A DNA stretch of 64,000 nucleotides from Flagellimonas myxillae (GCF_023502235.1 NZ_JAMFLY010000001.1:1426001-1490000), one strand, 5' to 3'. Positions 17,314-26,554 are shown, counted from the first letter of the stretch. Made by a program: numbers and translations. The notes: generated by a model not told the origin, from the letters alone.

Positions 17314-18426
17314 TTACATTATTTCCTTTAATGCGGCAACCAGCATATTTACATGATTCGCATCAGAACTCTCGCCCATCAATCCGATGCGCCATATTTT
17401 TCCAGCGAAGGGTCCAAGTCCACCTCCGATCTCAATGTTATATTCTTCCAACAAGCGTTTTCTTAACGCTGCATCATTAACCCCATTCGGAATCTTTACC
17501 GCATTTAACATGGGTAGTCGATATTGTTTGTCCACCAAAAACTCAAAACCAAGGGCCTCCAGATTATCCCGCAACAACTCATGGTTTTTTTGATGGCGTG
17601 CAAAGCGATTTTCGAGACCTTCTTCCAAAACTATGCGCAGCGCCTCCCGCATCGCAAACATGGCAGAAACTGGAGCGGTATGATGATATGCACGCTTGGC
17701 TCCGGCCCAATAGTTCTTTACCATAGTTAAATCCAGAAACCAGCTTTGTACTTTGGTTTTTCTGGAATCCAGTACATCTATAGCAGCCTGACTAAAGGTA
17801 ACGGGGGAAAGTCCCGGCGGGGCACTTAAACACTTTTGACTTCCCGAATACAGGGCGTCTATTCCCCAATCGTCTACCTTTAAATCTGTTCCGCAGTACG
17901 AGGTAACGGCATCAACCACCAACAACGCGCCTGCATCCTTGGTCATTTTACTTATTTCTTCCAGAGGTTGTAGCACACCTGTTGAAGTTTCGGCATGTAC
18001 AATGGCAACCAATTTTGGATTGCGACCTGTCAAGGCTTTTTTCACATCTTCAGGGTCAATGGGCGTTCCCCAAGGAGCTTCAACCTTGATCACCTTTGCC
18101 CCGCAACGTTCTGCGATATCCGCCATCCGGGTACCAAAAACACCATGAATACAAATAACCGCCTCATCCCCGGGTTCCAATAAATTCACCAAACAAGTTT
18201 CCATTCCGGCACTTCCCGGGGCCGAAACCACAAAAGTCAACTGATTTTTGGTTTGCAAAGTTTGTTGCACCATACCCTTAATGTCGTCCATCACCTCCAA
18301 AAATTCAGGATCTAAGTGGCCAATTAAAGGTGTTGACATTGCTCTTAACACTCTTGGATGTGCATCGCTGGGTCCAGGTCCCATTAGAATCCTGGTACTG
18401 GTTTTCATTTCTCTAAAAATGTCCAT
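17314..18426 (-). CDS. Alanine-glyoxylate-type aminotransferase
   Basis: 370 residues, class V PLP aminotransferase of the alanine-glyoxylate/serine-glyoxylate group. The start MGPGPSDAHPRVLRAMS is characteristic, as are HAETSTGVLQPLEEIS, VDAVTSYCGTDLKVDDWGID and the PLP-Lys segment YSGSQKCLSAPPG (Lys near residue 194). It uses an amino donor to turn glyoxylate into glycine. It is the third gene of a minus-strand set after a lactate/glycolate permease and an FAD/Fe-S 2-hydroxyacid dehydrogenase, which fits disposal of glyoxylate. Gap to the dehydrogenase gene is 26 nt. Confidence 0.92.
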   Translation of the reverse strand: MDIFREMKTSTRILMGPGPSDAHPRVLRAMSTPLIGHLDPEFLEVMDDIKGMVQQTLQTKNQLTFVVSAPGSAGMETCLVNLLEPGDEAVICIHGVFGTRMADIAERCGAKVIKVEAPWGTPIDPEDVKKALTGRNPKLVAIVHAETSTGVLQPLEEISKMTKDAGALLVVDAVTSYCGTDLKVDDWGIDALYSGSQKCLSAPPGLSPVTFSQAAIDVLDSRKTKVQSWFLDLTMVKNYWAGAKRAYHHTAPVSAMFAMREALRIVLEEGLENRFARHQKNHELLRDNLEALGFEFLVDKQYRLPMLNAVKIPNGVNDAALRKRLLEEYNIEIGGGLGPFAGKIWRIGLMGESSDANHVNMLVAALKEIM

Positions 18427-18452
18427 GGGTTTTATTTCAATCGGTTATCAAA

Positions 18453-21326
18453 TTACTTTTTTGTTGTTCGTATTACTTCCACAAAATGTTTGGGCTTGGC
18501 CTTGGTAAAATGGGCTATTTGATGGCGGCAGCTAAATCCACAGGCCACCAGTTCATGCTGATTGTCCAGTTCTTCAATAGCGGGAAAGAGGATCTCCTCC
18601 CCAATTTTTTTGGACAGATCATAATGCTCTTTTTCATACCCAAAAGAGCCTGCCATTCCACAACATCCAGAAGGAATTTCTTGTACTACGTCCTTGTGGT
18701 TTTTCAATAATGATTTCATGGTGTTTGTTCCATACAGTGCTTTTTGGTGGCAATGACCATGTATGGTCACTCCTTCTGAAATGGGTTCGAAGTCAACCTC
18801 TAATCGTCCATTTTCATACTCATCCGCCAAAAAGACATCAATCATCATGACCCCATTTTTCAGTTGCTCGGCCACTTCTTGGTTTGCGATTAAATCGGGT
18901 AGATCATCGTTTAGGGCGGAGGCACAGCTTGGCTCACAGACCACAATTTTTAAACCTTGGTCCAAATAGCGTTGAAGCCCTTCAATGGTCTTTGCTCCCT
19001 CTTTTTTAGCATCCCTCAAGAAACCGTGGGAGATTTTTGGCCGTTGGCAACAGCCCACATTCGCCAGAATGACCTCGTAGCCACAGGAATTCAAAAGCGT
19101 CAGGGCACTGATTCCAACCTTGGGTTCATGATAGTTTAAATAGGTGTCGGCAAACAGCACAACTTTTTTGGTCCCTGTATTGGTTTTAGCCGCGTGTTTC
19201 TTGAACCACTTATAAAAAGGTTCCCTGGCAAATTCGGGCAACGTTCTACGCTTATCAAATTTGGCTGTGCGCTGCAAAATCGTTTTGAACAAACCATTTT
19301 TTTGAATTCCATTCACAATTCCAGCTTTCCATCCCGAGAAGGAACTTGATGCCTTGGCTGAATCGCGAATAAGCTTGTCCCGTAACGAAATACCATGTTT
19401 GTCATAATACATTTGCAGGGTATCGCTTTTTAATTTGGCCATGTCCACGTTGCTGGGGCATTCCGATTTACACGCCTTACAGGAAAGACATAGGTCCATA
19501 ACCTTATGCAACCGCTTGCTGGACAACCCTTCCGTCCCCAACTGATTGGACATCGCCATTCGCAGTGCATTTGCGCGCCCTCGAGTTGAATGCTCCTCAT
19601 CACGGGTAGCTTTAAAACTTGGGCACATGGTTCCGCCCAATACTTTTCTACACTCACCCACCCCAGAGCACATGTGTACTGCGGAGGCAAAATCAATTTC
19701 TTCCTTATACTGATATTCAGTCTGCACTTCATCATCCCGATAGGAGGTTCCATAGCGCAGATTTTTTTCTATAGTCTGGGACTCCACAATCTTCCCGGGA
19801 TTCATCAAATTCTTGGGGTCAAAAAGTTTTTTCACCTCAAGAAAGGCCCCATAAAGGGTATCACCAAAAAAGCGTTTGTTATAGTGGCTTCGAACAAGTC
19901 CATCCCCATGTTCCCCGCTCCAGGAACCGCCATATTCCATAACCAACTCGAAGGTATCTTCGGTGATGTTTTTTAATCTTTCAATGTCCTCTGCAAGTCG
20001 TAAGTCCAAAATAGGCCTCACATGAATTACGCCCACACTGGCATGGGCATACATGGCCGCTTTTGTTCCATGTTTCTCGCAAACCTTCAAGACCCGGTCT
20101 ATATATTCAGGTAAATGTTCCGAGGGAATTCCAGCATCTTCAATAAAAGCCAGAGGTTTTTTATTTCCCTTTAAACCTAACATTAACCCCAATCCCTTTT
20201 TCCGAATGACCCATACATCATTATAGGCCGTACCTTCTGGAAATAAGGGATATGCGTACCCGAAACCTTTGGTTTTAAGTTCCGCTATCATATTCTTTGG
20301 CCGTTCCAGAACATCCTCAACGGAATCTCCATAGAATTCAACAATCAATATGGCTTCAGGGTTGCCTTCAATAAAATGACAATGGTGTTTGGTGGTTAGA
20401 TTGGACCTACTCAAATCCACAACCGTCTTGTCCAATATCTCAACTGCGGATGGATTATAGCCGAGCATGGTCTCCACGGCAGAAATCGCTTCCAAAACAG
20501 CCGAAAAATGAACCACACAGACTGATTTATGTTTTGGTAAGTCAACCAAATTCAACTTTAATTCCAAAGTGGTCGCCAACGTACCTTCACTTCCGCAAAC
20601 CAGCTTGCTCAGGTTCCATTGGTCCGTATACACAAATTCATCCAGATTATATCCGCCAACCCTTCGCATTACTTTGGGAAACCGTTCCTTAATTTCTTCG
20701 GAATGGGTTTGAATCAATTGTTCGAAGGATCTATAAATCTCCCCTTCCCTATTATCTTGATCTGCTTTTTTGCGATAGACTTCGGGGGTACAGTTTTCCA
20801 ATCTCAATTCGGTACCGTCGGCCAAAAGAACGTCCGCTTCCAGCACGTGATCAACGGTTTTCCCAAAAAGAATGCTTTTTGTTCCTGAAGAGTTGTTCCC
20901 TACCATTCCACCTACATTGGCGCGACTGCTTGTGGCAGGATCAGGCGCAAAGTGCAATCCATAAGGTTCCAAAATAGCATTTAAATCGTCCCGGGCCATC
21001 CCAGGTTGAACGCGAACAGCTTTGTTGGCGGCATCAATGGCTATAATTGAATTCATGTATTTTGAGAAATCCAAAACAATGGAATTCCCAACCGTTTGTC
21101 CTGCCAAACTGGTACCCGCTCCCCTTGGCAAAATCGTAATGCCATTTTCATAGGCCATGGCAACCACCTGTTTAACATCCTGAACATCTTTGGGCAATAC
21201 CACGGCAATAGGTCTAATTTGGTAAATACTGGCATCTGTGGCGTACATACCCAACGAATAATCATCAATAAGTACATCCCCTTTTATTGAATGCTCGAGC
21301 CTGTCAAAAAGATCCTTTATTTCCAT
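18453..21326 (-). CDS. FAD/Fe-S 2-hydroxyacid dehydrogenase (GlcD-GlcF fusion type; glycolate or D-lactate)
   Basis: 957 residues. The N-terminal half is a PCMH-type FAD domain (PRGAGTSLAGQTVGNSIVLD about 61-80; NNSSGTKSILFGKT) plus the FAD-linked oxidase C-terminal domain (SGEHGDGLVRS). The middle holds two cluster-binding blocks, CSGVGECRKVLGGTMCPS and CLSCKACKSECPSN, and the C-terminal half has two CCG-type motifs (NVGCCQRP and SGCCGMAGSFGYEK). Electrons would pass to menaquinone. Substrate is either glycolate or D-lactate; the aminotransferase neighbour favours glycolate. Four nt separate it from the permease gene. Confidence 0.9.
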   Translation of the reverse strand: MEIKDLFDRLEHSIKGDVLIDDYSLGMYATDASIYQIRPIAVVLPKDVQDVKQVVAMAYENGITILPRGAGTSLAGQTVGNSIVLDFSKYMNSIIAIDAANKAVRVQPGMARDDLNAILEPYGLHFAPDPATSSRANVGGMVGNNSSGTKSILFGKTVDHVLEADVLLADGTELRLENCTPEVYRKKADQDNREGEIYRSFEQLIQTHSEEIKERFPKVMRRVGGYNLDEFVYTDQWNLSKLVCGSEGTLATTLELKLNLVDLPKHKSVCVVHFSAVLEAISAVETMLGYNPSAVEILDKTVVDLSRSNLTTKHHCHFIEGNPEAILIVEFYGDSVEDVLERPKNMIAELKTKGFGYAYPLFPEGTAYNDVWVIRKKGLGLMLGLKGNKKPLAFIEDAGIPSEHLPEYIDRVLKVCEKHGTKAAMYAHASVGVIHVRPILDLRLAEDIERLKNITEDTFELVMEYGGSWSGEHGDGLVRSHYNKRFFGDTLYGAFLEVKKLFDPKNLMNPGKIVESQTIEKNLRYGTSYRDDEVQTEYQYKEEIDFASAVHMCSGVGECRKVLGGTMCPSFKATRDEEHSTRGRANALRMAMSNQLGTEGLSSKRLHKVMDLCLSCKACKSECPSNVDMAKLKSDTLQMYYDKHGISLRDKLIRDSAKASSSFSGWKAGIVNGIQKNGLFKTILQRTAKFDKRRTLPEFAREPFYKWFKKHAAKTNTGTKKVVLFADTYLNYHEPKVGISALTLLNSCGYEVILANVGCCQRPKISHGFLRDAKKEGAKTIEGLQRYLDQGLKIVVCEPSCASALNDDLPDLIANQEVAEQLKNGVMMIDVFLADEYENGRLEVDFEPISEGVTIHGHCHQKALYGTNTMKSLLKNHKDVVQEIPSGCCGMAGSFGYEKEHYDLSKKIGEEILFPAIEELDNQHELVACGFSCRHQIAHFTKAKPKHFVEVIRTTKK

Positions 21327-21330
21327 GGCG

Positions 21331-22998
21331 CTAGAAGAAAATAAATATTAACCCCAAAATGCCGACTACGAACAGGTAATAGATAGTGGGCAACATGGTC
21401 TTCCGGAGTACCATTCCCTCCTTACCTAGAAATCCAACCGTGGCCGAGGCGGCAACCACATTGTGAATTGCTATCATATTACCTGCCGCCGCTCCAACAG
21501 CCTGCAAGGCGACAATTATAAAGGTGGGCATGGCCAGTTCCGTCGCCACTCCAAACTGGAAAAGCGTAAACATAAGGTTGCTCACCGTGTTGCTACCGGC
21601 AATGAAAGCCCCCAAAGCCCCAATGGAAGGAGCGAACATGGGATACACATCCCCAACAGTCACTGCCACCCATTGGGCCATCGCAATGGGCATACCCGGC
21701 AGGTCGGAAGGATTTCCACCAGAGTTGATATAGATACGAACCATGGGTATGGTAAAAACCAACACGAAACCTGCACTCAAAAGCATTTTGGTGCTGTTGG
21801 TAAAGGCCGTTCTTACATCGGCAAGTTTCATTTTGTGAAGCCCTATGGTAATAATTCCGGCGATTAACAAAATGGTACCAGGCAAATAAAGTGGACTGCT
21901 AGAGGCAGAGACAGAGGTTCCCAAAATCTCCGACCACATAATTTTAATGTCCGTCAACCAACCTTTAATCGGGGTTTGTGGAAGTCTGGAAAGTACTAAG
22001 AGGCCTGCCATTATCAAATAGGGTAACCATGCTTTGGCCAAGTGCATTTTTTTGTACTCGCCTTGATCATTCAACTTTACGTTCAATGTTCCAAACCAAG
22101 TAGCGGGCCAGTTTTTTTCTTCATCAAAGTCCCAGGCTTGTTTGGGCGTCAAAAATCCCCGTTTTGCAGCTATCACTACAATAGGAATTGCAAGCAATGC
22201 CCCCAGAAGAGTGGGGAATTCTGGGCCTAAAAATAGCCCTGTAAGCACATAGGGCAAGGTGAACGCCAGCCCTCCAAAAACTGTAAATGGGAGTATCCTT
22301 AGACCTTCCCTCCAGGATTTGTTCTTGCCAAAAAACCGGGTCATCATGCACACCATAAGGGTAGGCATCAAGATGCCGGTTATACCATGCAAGAGTGCCA
22401 CATTCGAGGTTACCAATTGGATATATTCCGATAATTCCAGTCCAGATTGGACCAGTCCCGCTGAGAATTCAGGGCTTTGGATGCCTCCTCTAACCCCAAC
22501 CAGTATGGGAGTTCCCAAGGCTCCAAAGGAAACTGCCGTGCTCTGCACCATCATGCCCAACATTACGGCACAAAAGGCTGGAAACCTCATCCCCACAAGG
22601 AGCGGAGCAACGATAGCTGCAGGTGTTCCAAACCCCGCAGCTCCCTCTATAAAAGAGCCAAATAGCCAAGCGATGATCACCACCTGCACCCGTCTGTCTT
22701 TGGAAATATTGGCAAACCCCTCACGGATTACGACCAGGGCCCTGGAATATTTAAGCAGGTTCAAAAGCAGGATGGCGCCAAAAATTATGTAGAGTATATC
22801 AAATGTGATGAACAGCCCTTGAATGGTGGATGCAGCTATGTCCAAAATGGGAATTTTCCAAACAACAATGGCCATTATGGCTGTGGCCAAAAATGATATA
22901 GGCATGGCTTTTTTTGCGGGAATCCTAAAACCCAAGAGAAGAATGGCGGCCAGTAGTATAGGTAAAAAGGACAAAAGTGCAAGAACGGATCCGGACAT
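21331..22998 (-). CDS. LctP-family lactate/glycolate permease
   Basis: 555 residues, about 12-14 hydrophobic helices, full LctP length. Family signatures: FGSFIEGAAGFGTPAAIVAPLLVGM, GTPILVGVRGG, and SIGALGAFIAGSNTVSNLMFTLFQ. The family imports L-lactate, D-lactate and glycolate with protons (LldP and GlcA of E. coli). It is the first gene of the operon with the FAD/Fe-S dehydrogenase and the aminotransferase. ATG start. Confidence 0.93.
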   Translation of the reverse strand: MSGSVLALLSFLPILLAAILLLGFRIPAKKAMPISFLATAIMAIVVWKIPILDIAASTIQGLFITFDILYIIFGAILLLNLLKYSRALVVIREGFANISKDRRVQVVIIAWLFGSFIEGAAGFGTPAAIVAPLLVGMRFPAFCAVMLGMMVQSTAVSFGALGTPILVGVRGGIQSPEFSAGLVQSGLELSEYIQLVTSNVALLHGITGILMPTLMVCMMTRFFGKNKSWREGLRILPFTVFGGLAFTLPYVLTGLFLGPEFPTLLGALLAIPIVVIAAKRGFLTPKQAWDFDEEKNWPATWFGTLNVKLNDQGEYKKMHLAKAWLPYLIMAGLLVLSRLPQTPIKGWLTDIKIMWSEILGTSVSASSSPLYLPGTILLIAGIITIGLHKMKLADVRTAFTNSTKMLLSAGFVLVFTIPMVRIYINSGGNPSDLPGMPIAMAQWVAVTVGDVYPMFAPSIGALGAFIAGSNTVSNLMFTLFQFGVATELAMPTFIIVALQAVGAAAGNMIAIHNVVAASATVGFLGKEGMVLRKTMLPTIYYLFVVGILGLIFIFF

Positions 22999-23208
22999 TA
23001 ATATGGGTTTAGTTGATGCGTGATTTGGCCAGTATCTTTCAACGCCCTATCAATATACCTTTTTTTTGGCCTACCCGAAGGGCTTCCAAAAAACTATTTC
23101 CTCTTCTTTTGTGAATTTTTGGTGCGGTCAGTCAATTTATCGGGTTGAAGACCAGATTACTACGAAACAAACTTGTGTCTTGCGTCCTATTTTCTCTATT
23201 CTTTTGGG
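22999..23208. other. Non-coding stretch upstream of the permease operon
   Basis: This is the promoter-side gap of the permease operon, bounded by the terminator copy at 23212. No plausible gene, structured RNA or clear TAnnTTTG box was found for the minus strand. Confidence 0.5.
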
Positions 23209-23263
23209 CACAAAAAAGCCCATCTTTTCAGAGGGCTTGTTATTTGGGTGGAAGACCGGGTTC
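23209..23263 (-). repeat. Duplicated tRNA-His 3' end plus terminator (copy 1)
   Basis: A 55-bp segment nearly identical to 23311-23366: the last 20 or so bases of tRNA-His (T-loop start through the acceptor 3' strand, GGTGGAAGACCGGGTTC on plus) and the adjoining terminator. The tRNA body is absent. Differences are a few substitutions in the hairpin and one A. Confidence 0.9.
23212..23238 (-). terminator. Second terminator copy downstream of tRNA-His
   Basis: Minus strand: AAGCCCTCTGAAAAGATGGGCTT followed by T residues. It duplicates the terminator at 23314-23341. Confidence 0.75.
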
Positions 23264-23310
23264 CCTTCGTCAAGCTCAGGACAGGCCTCTCACCCGCCCT
23301 TCCCAATGGA
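23264..23310. repeat. 47-bp spacer with a REP-like core
   Basis: Lies between the two tRNA-3'-end copies and contains CTTCGTCAAGCTCAGGACAG, which resembles a short intergenic repeat motif seen in many Bacteroidota genomes (recalled, not searched). Confidence 0.45.
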
Positions 23311-23366
23311 CACAAAAAAAGCCCATCCTTTCGGAGGGCTTGTTATTTGGGTGGAAGACCGGGTTC
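23311..23366 (-). repeat. tRNA-His 3' end plus terminator (copy 2, native)
   Basis: The native counterpart of the 55-bp repeat: its upper end is the 3' part of the intact tRNA-His gene, and its lower end is that gene's terminator. Confidence 0.9.
23314..23341 (-). terminator. Terminator of tRNA-His
   Basis: Minus strand: AAGCCC-TCC-GAAA-GGA-TGGGCTT, a stem with one mismatch closed by a GAAA tetraloop, followed by TTTTT. Confidence 0.85.
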
Positions 23367-23424
23367 GAACCGGCGACCTCTGGAACCACAATCCAGCGCT
23401 CTAACCAACTGAGCTACAACCACC
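23350..23424 (-). tRNA. tRNA-His (GTG anticodon)
   Basis: Minus-strand cloverleaf: the D-arm starts TAGCTCAGTTGGTTAGA, the anticodon stem-loop is CTGGATTGTGGTTCCAG with GTG, and the T-arm is GCCGGTTCGAACCCGGT. The extra 5' G and the C at position 73 are typical of tRNA-His. In the acceptor stem (GTGGTTG against CTTCCAC) two T-T oppositions occur, at 5-68 and 6-67; CCA is not encoded. The gene has its own promoter and terminator. Confidence 0.95.
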
Positions 23425-23438
23425 ATTTAAAGCGGAGG

Positions 23439-23469
23439 CAAAAATACTTTTTTTATTAATTCCATCAAA
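23439..23469 (-). promoter_or_regulatory. Promoter of tRNA-His
   Basis: Minus strand: TTTG -33 element (23469-23466) and TATTTTTG -7 element (23446-23439), with 19 nt between TTG and the -7 box. This is close to the Bacteroidota primary sigma consensus and 15 nt before the tRNA 5' end. Confidence 0.75.
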
Positions 23470-23750
23470 AGAAATTAAGCTTTACCGAACCATAAAATCA
23501 AAAAAATATAATGAAAGTGCAGCTTCAGAAAATTTAGGATTATGCCCGTACTCCAGAATTGGGGATTATGTTGGTGATATATATTATTTTTTATCAAGCC
23601 TGGATCTTCTGGCACAAAGTGTTTCAATTGCAAAAACATCGATGAAATGCAGGTTTTATGGGACAAAACACACATTTTTTGACAGTTCACAACATTTAAT
23701 TCCTTAGGCCACAGGGCAAGGGTATTTTTAACCTAATATGTTATCACCCC
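23470..23750. other. Gene-free gap before the sensor kinase
   Basis: AT-rich. A 71-codon minus-strand frame exists (23475-23690), but it has no family resemblance or credible start context. No RNA gene seen. It probably contains the promoter of the kinase, which I cannot place. Confidence 0.5.
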
Positions 23751-25835
23751 ATGTCCCGACAAAAAAACCTCAAAAAACTGCACCAACTGCTGGGTAAATT
23801 CGGAGTATTAAGTTTCGCTTTGGTCATTACTTATACCTCCCCTGCCCAAGTCAGTAAAAGGGATAGTCTGTCCTTTCGGTTAAAGCGCTTGGAAACCACC
23901 AGTCGTTTCAATCCAAAAGATACTTTGCATATCAATTTGTTGATCAGCCTTGCCGACTCCTACCGATTTTTTAACAACGACAGTCTGTATTCCATTAACA
24001 ATCGTGCATTGAAATACTGTAAGGCGGTTGGATTTCTTCATGGAGAGGTAAGAGCGCTTGAAAACTTGGGGTGTTATTATTCAGATCAGGGAAACAGAAA
24101 AGAGTCCATGCCCATCTTTAAGCAAGCCCTAGAGCTTTCCAAAAAGCTTGGTGACAAAGATTGCGAGCTCAGTATCATTAACTCCTTGTCCAACGACTAT
24201 TATTATGAGGGCAATGTGGCAGAAGCGCTTAATCTCTATTTGAAGGGCATTGATGTGGCAAAGCAAGTGGGAAGCAATAAAATGCTGTCCATCCTTAACG
24301 AAAACATCGCCAGCTTGTACGCGGATCAAAAGGATTTTATCAATGCCGAAATTTATTATGATACTGTTCAATCCTTAAACCGCAAAGTGGGTAATGAAAT
24401 ATTCCATGCAGAAACCCAAAGTAATATGGCCTCCATGTACAAGGATGCCAAGAACTTTGACCATGCAATGTTCAACATCAACAAGAGTATTGCCAGTTTT
24501 GAAAAGCACAAAGTCTACGAATGGCTTGCCTATGCCTACCAGGTAAAGGGAAGTATTTATCTGGAACAACAAAAGTACCAATGGGCCCTATATTGGTACG
24601 ATCAAAGTAATCTATTGCATTTGGAGCTTGATGATGATCGCGAAAAAATCCAATTGTTGAACGGGATGGCCAAGGTATATTTAGGGCTGGGACAGGATAG
24701 TATTTCCATGGAATATGCCAAGGAAGGGTTGTCGATATCCAAAAAAATAAAATCACTGCAAGGACAAAGGGATTGTTCAGAAACCTTGTACAAATTGCAC
24801 AAGAAAAAGGACGATACCCAAACTGCCTTGGTCCATTTGGAAACTTTCAAAAAGTTGTCCGATTCCCTATTCCAGGACAAAACCCAGCAAAGCCTTTCCA
24901 TGCTGAAAACCAAATTGCAGTACGAGCAGGAAAAAGAGCAACTGATCAAGTCCAACAAAATGGCCTTGGCACGACAACGGAGCTATATCTACTTTGCGGT
25001 GATGATTCTCATCGTACTTACTGTAATTACCTTTATGGTAAGGCGCAGCGCGCATATCCAGAAAAAACTGAACGTGGAGCTCCAGCAAAAATCTGAAGTG
25101 GTGAGTCAGCGAGAATCCGAGCTGCATGAAATCAACAAAACCAAAACAAAACTATTCTCAATCATTGGACATGATCTTAGAGGCCCAATAGGTGCCATGC
25201 AAGGGATGTTAAAACTGTTTACGGACGGGGAAATTGGCAAGAATGAGTTTATGTCGTTTATCCCCAAATTCAAATCTGATGTCGAAAACATCTCCTTTAC
25301 CCTTAACAACCTGCTTTCTTGGGGCCAAACACAACTGAATGGTGTAGCTACCAAGCCTAAGCGAATTTCGTTGGAAAAATTGGTAAACAGTAACATTCAA
25401 TTGCTTTCGGAGGTGGCATCGAGAAAGTCCATCAAAATAATCAATCAGCTGCCTGAAAATCCTTTGGGATGGGCCGACCAAAACCATATCGACATCGTTG
25501 TCCGAAACTTGCTTAGCAACGCTATCAAGTTCACCCCCGAAGATGGGCTTATCACCATAGAGGCGGAGGAAAAGCGGAACGTTTGGCAAATTATGATCCG
25601 GGATACCGGTATCGGTATGAACAAGGAAATACAGAAAAAGATTTTCACGGATACCTCAAACATCACCACCTACGGTACCAATAATGAAAGAGGTACCGGA
25701 TTAGGGCTATCTCTATGTAAGGAAATGATCCTGAAGAACAAGGGGGAAATTTGGGTGGAAAGTGTTTTACGAAAAGGAACCACATTCTTCTTTACCGTTC
25801 CAAAGGCAGAAGATAAATATCAGCAAGCCAGCTAG
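23751..25835 (+). CDS. TPR-containing sensor histidine kinase
   Basis: 694 residues. Signal-like hydrophobic N-terminus (about 10-32), a periplasmic tetratricopeptide array (about 50-390, repeats such as ALNLYLKGIDVAKQVG, ALYWYDQSNLLHLELDD), one transmembrane helix (YFAVMILIVLTVITFMV, about 415-432), a coiled linker, the HisKA box SIIGHDLRGP with phospho-acceptor His474, and an ATPase domain with NLLSNAIKF (N box), DTGIGM (G1) and GTGLGLSL (G2). No receiver domain is fused and no response regulator is adjacent. It overlaps the convergent bshB1 stop in the tetranucleotide CTAG. Confidence 0.93.
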   Translation: MSRQKNLKKLHQLLGKFGVLSFALVITYTSPAQVSKRDSLSFRLKRLETTSRFNPKDTLHINLLISLADSYRFFNNDSLYSINNRALKYCKAVGFLHGEVRALENLGCYYSDQGNRKESMPIFKQALELSKKLGDKDCELSIINSLSNDYYYEGNVAEALNLYLKGIDVAKQVGSNKMLSILNENIASLYADQKDFINAEIYYDTVQSLNRKVGNEIFHAETQSNMASMYKDAKNFDHAMFNINKSIASFEKHKVYEWLAYAYQVKGSIYLEQQKYQWALYWYDQSNLLHLELDDDREKIQLLNGMAKVYLGLGQDSISMEYAKEGLSISKKIKSLQGQRDCSETLYKLHKKKDDTQTALVHLETFKKLSDSLFQDKTQQSLSMLKTKLQYEQEKEQLIKSNKMALARQRSYIYFAVMILIVLTVITFMVRRSAHIQKKLNVELQQKSEVVSQRESELHEINKTKTKLFSIIGHDLRGPIGAMQGMLKLFTDGEIGKNEFMSFIPKFKSDVENISFTLNNLLSWGQTQLNGVATKPKRISLEKLVNSNIQLLSEVASRKSIKIINQLPENPLGWADQNHIDIVVRNLLSNAIKFTPEDGLITIEAEEKRNVWQIMIRDTGIGMNKEIQKKIFTDTSNITTYGTNNERGTGLGLSLCKEMILKNKGEIWVESVLRKGTTFFFTVPKAEDKYQQAS

Positions 25836-26554
25836 ATCAGCGCGTCGAGATTGTCCACAGCAACAAAGCGTTCCACGTTAAAGCCCTCAGCATGCTCCAC
25901 GCCTACCAATCTACCCATATCACGGGCCCTGTAGGTTACACTGTCTATAAAGTTTTTACTGCTGATTGGAGTTTCCGGTTCATCACTGTTGGGATCAAAG
26001 AATTGGGAACTATAGGCTAGAATTGCCTCCTTCTTTTTCTCAATAAATCCGGATACATCCACCACAAAATCGGGTTCTAGGTTTTTCCATTGAATAAAGT
26101 GATATACGACGCGAGGTCTCCATGGCTCTTGCCACTGGTCATCCCCATCCATTTTGGTGTCAATTTTTACCAATCCGCTCAAAAAACAGGAATCGCTGAC
26201 CAACTGGCTTCCCTTGGCGTGATCAATATGCCTGTCTTCAACGGCGTTGCACAATACCACATCGGGTCGGAATTTCCTGATAATTTTGATAACCTCCATC
26301 TGGTGGTCCTTATCATTTACAAAAAAACCATCAGCAAACTGCATGTTTTCACGAACGGCCACGCCTAAAATCTTAGCAGCATTGGCCGATTCGGCATCCC
26401 GAATCTCGGCGGTACCCCGTGTACCCAATTCGCCTCTAGTAAGATCAACAATTCCTACTTTTTTACCTCTGGAAACTTCTTTGGCAATGGTTCCCCCGGC
26501 TCCCAACTCTGCATCATCAGGGTGGGCACCAAAAACTAAAATATCTAATTTCAT
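25832..26554 (-). CDS. bshB1: Bacillithiol biosynthesis deacetylase BshB1
   Basis: 240 residues, LmbE/PIG-L zinc deacetylase. The metal motif AHPDDAELG is at residues 10-18, followed by the BshB1-typical DLTRGELGTRGTAEIRDAESANAA and, further on, the catalytic-region motifs DRHIDHAKGSQL and YHFIQWK. It removes the acetyl group from GlcNAc-malate, giving GlcN-malate for bacillithiol, the low-molecular-weight thiol. bshA and bshC are not in the window. The gene follows a PLP enzyme of Cys/Met metabolism by 9 nt, a fitting neighbour because the last step consumes cysteine. Confidence 0.93.
   Translation of the reverse strand: MKLDILVFGAHPDDAELGAGGTIAKEVSRGKKVGIVDLTRGELGTRGTAEIRDAESANAAKILGVAVRENMQFADGFFVNDKDHQMEVIKIIRKFRPDVVLCNAVEDRHIDHAKGSQLVSDSCFLSGLVKIDTKMDGDDQWQEPWRPRVVYHFIQWKNLEPDFVVDVSGFIEKKKEAILAYSSQFFDPNSDEPETPISSKNFIDSVTYRARDMGRLVGVEHAEGFNVERFVAVDNLDALI

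Noticed and set aside
22259..22792. 177-codon plus frame opposite the permease
   Set aside because: Antisense to conserved LctP motifs; Pro/Ser-rich shadow reading.
23475..23690. 71-codon minus-strand frame in the gap before the kinase
   Set aside because: No signal, domain or neighbour support; composition looks like AT-rich non-coding DNA.
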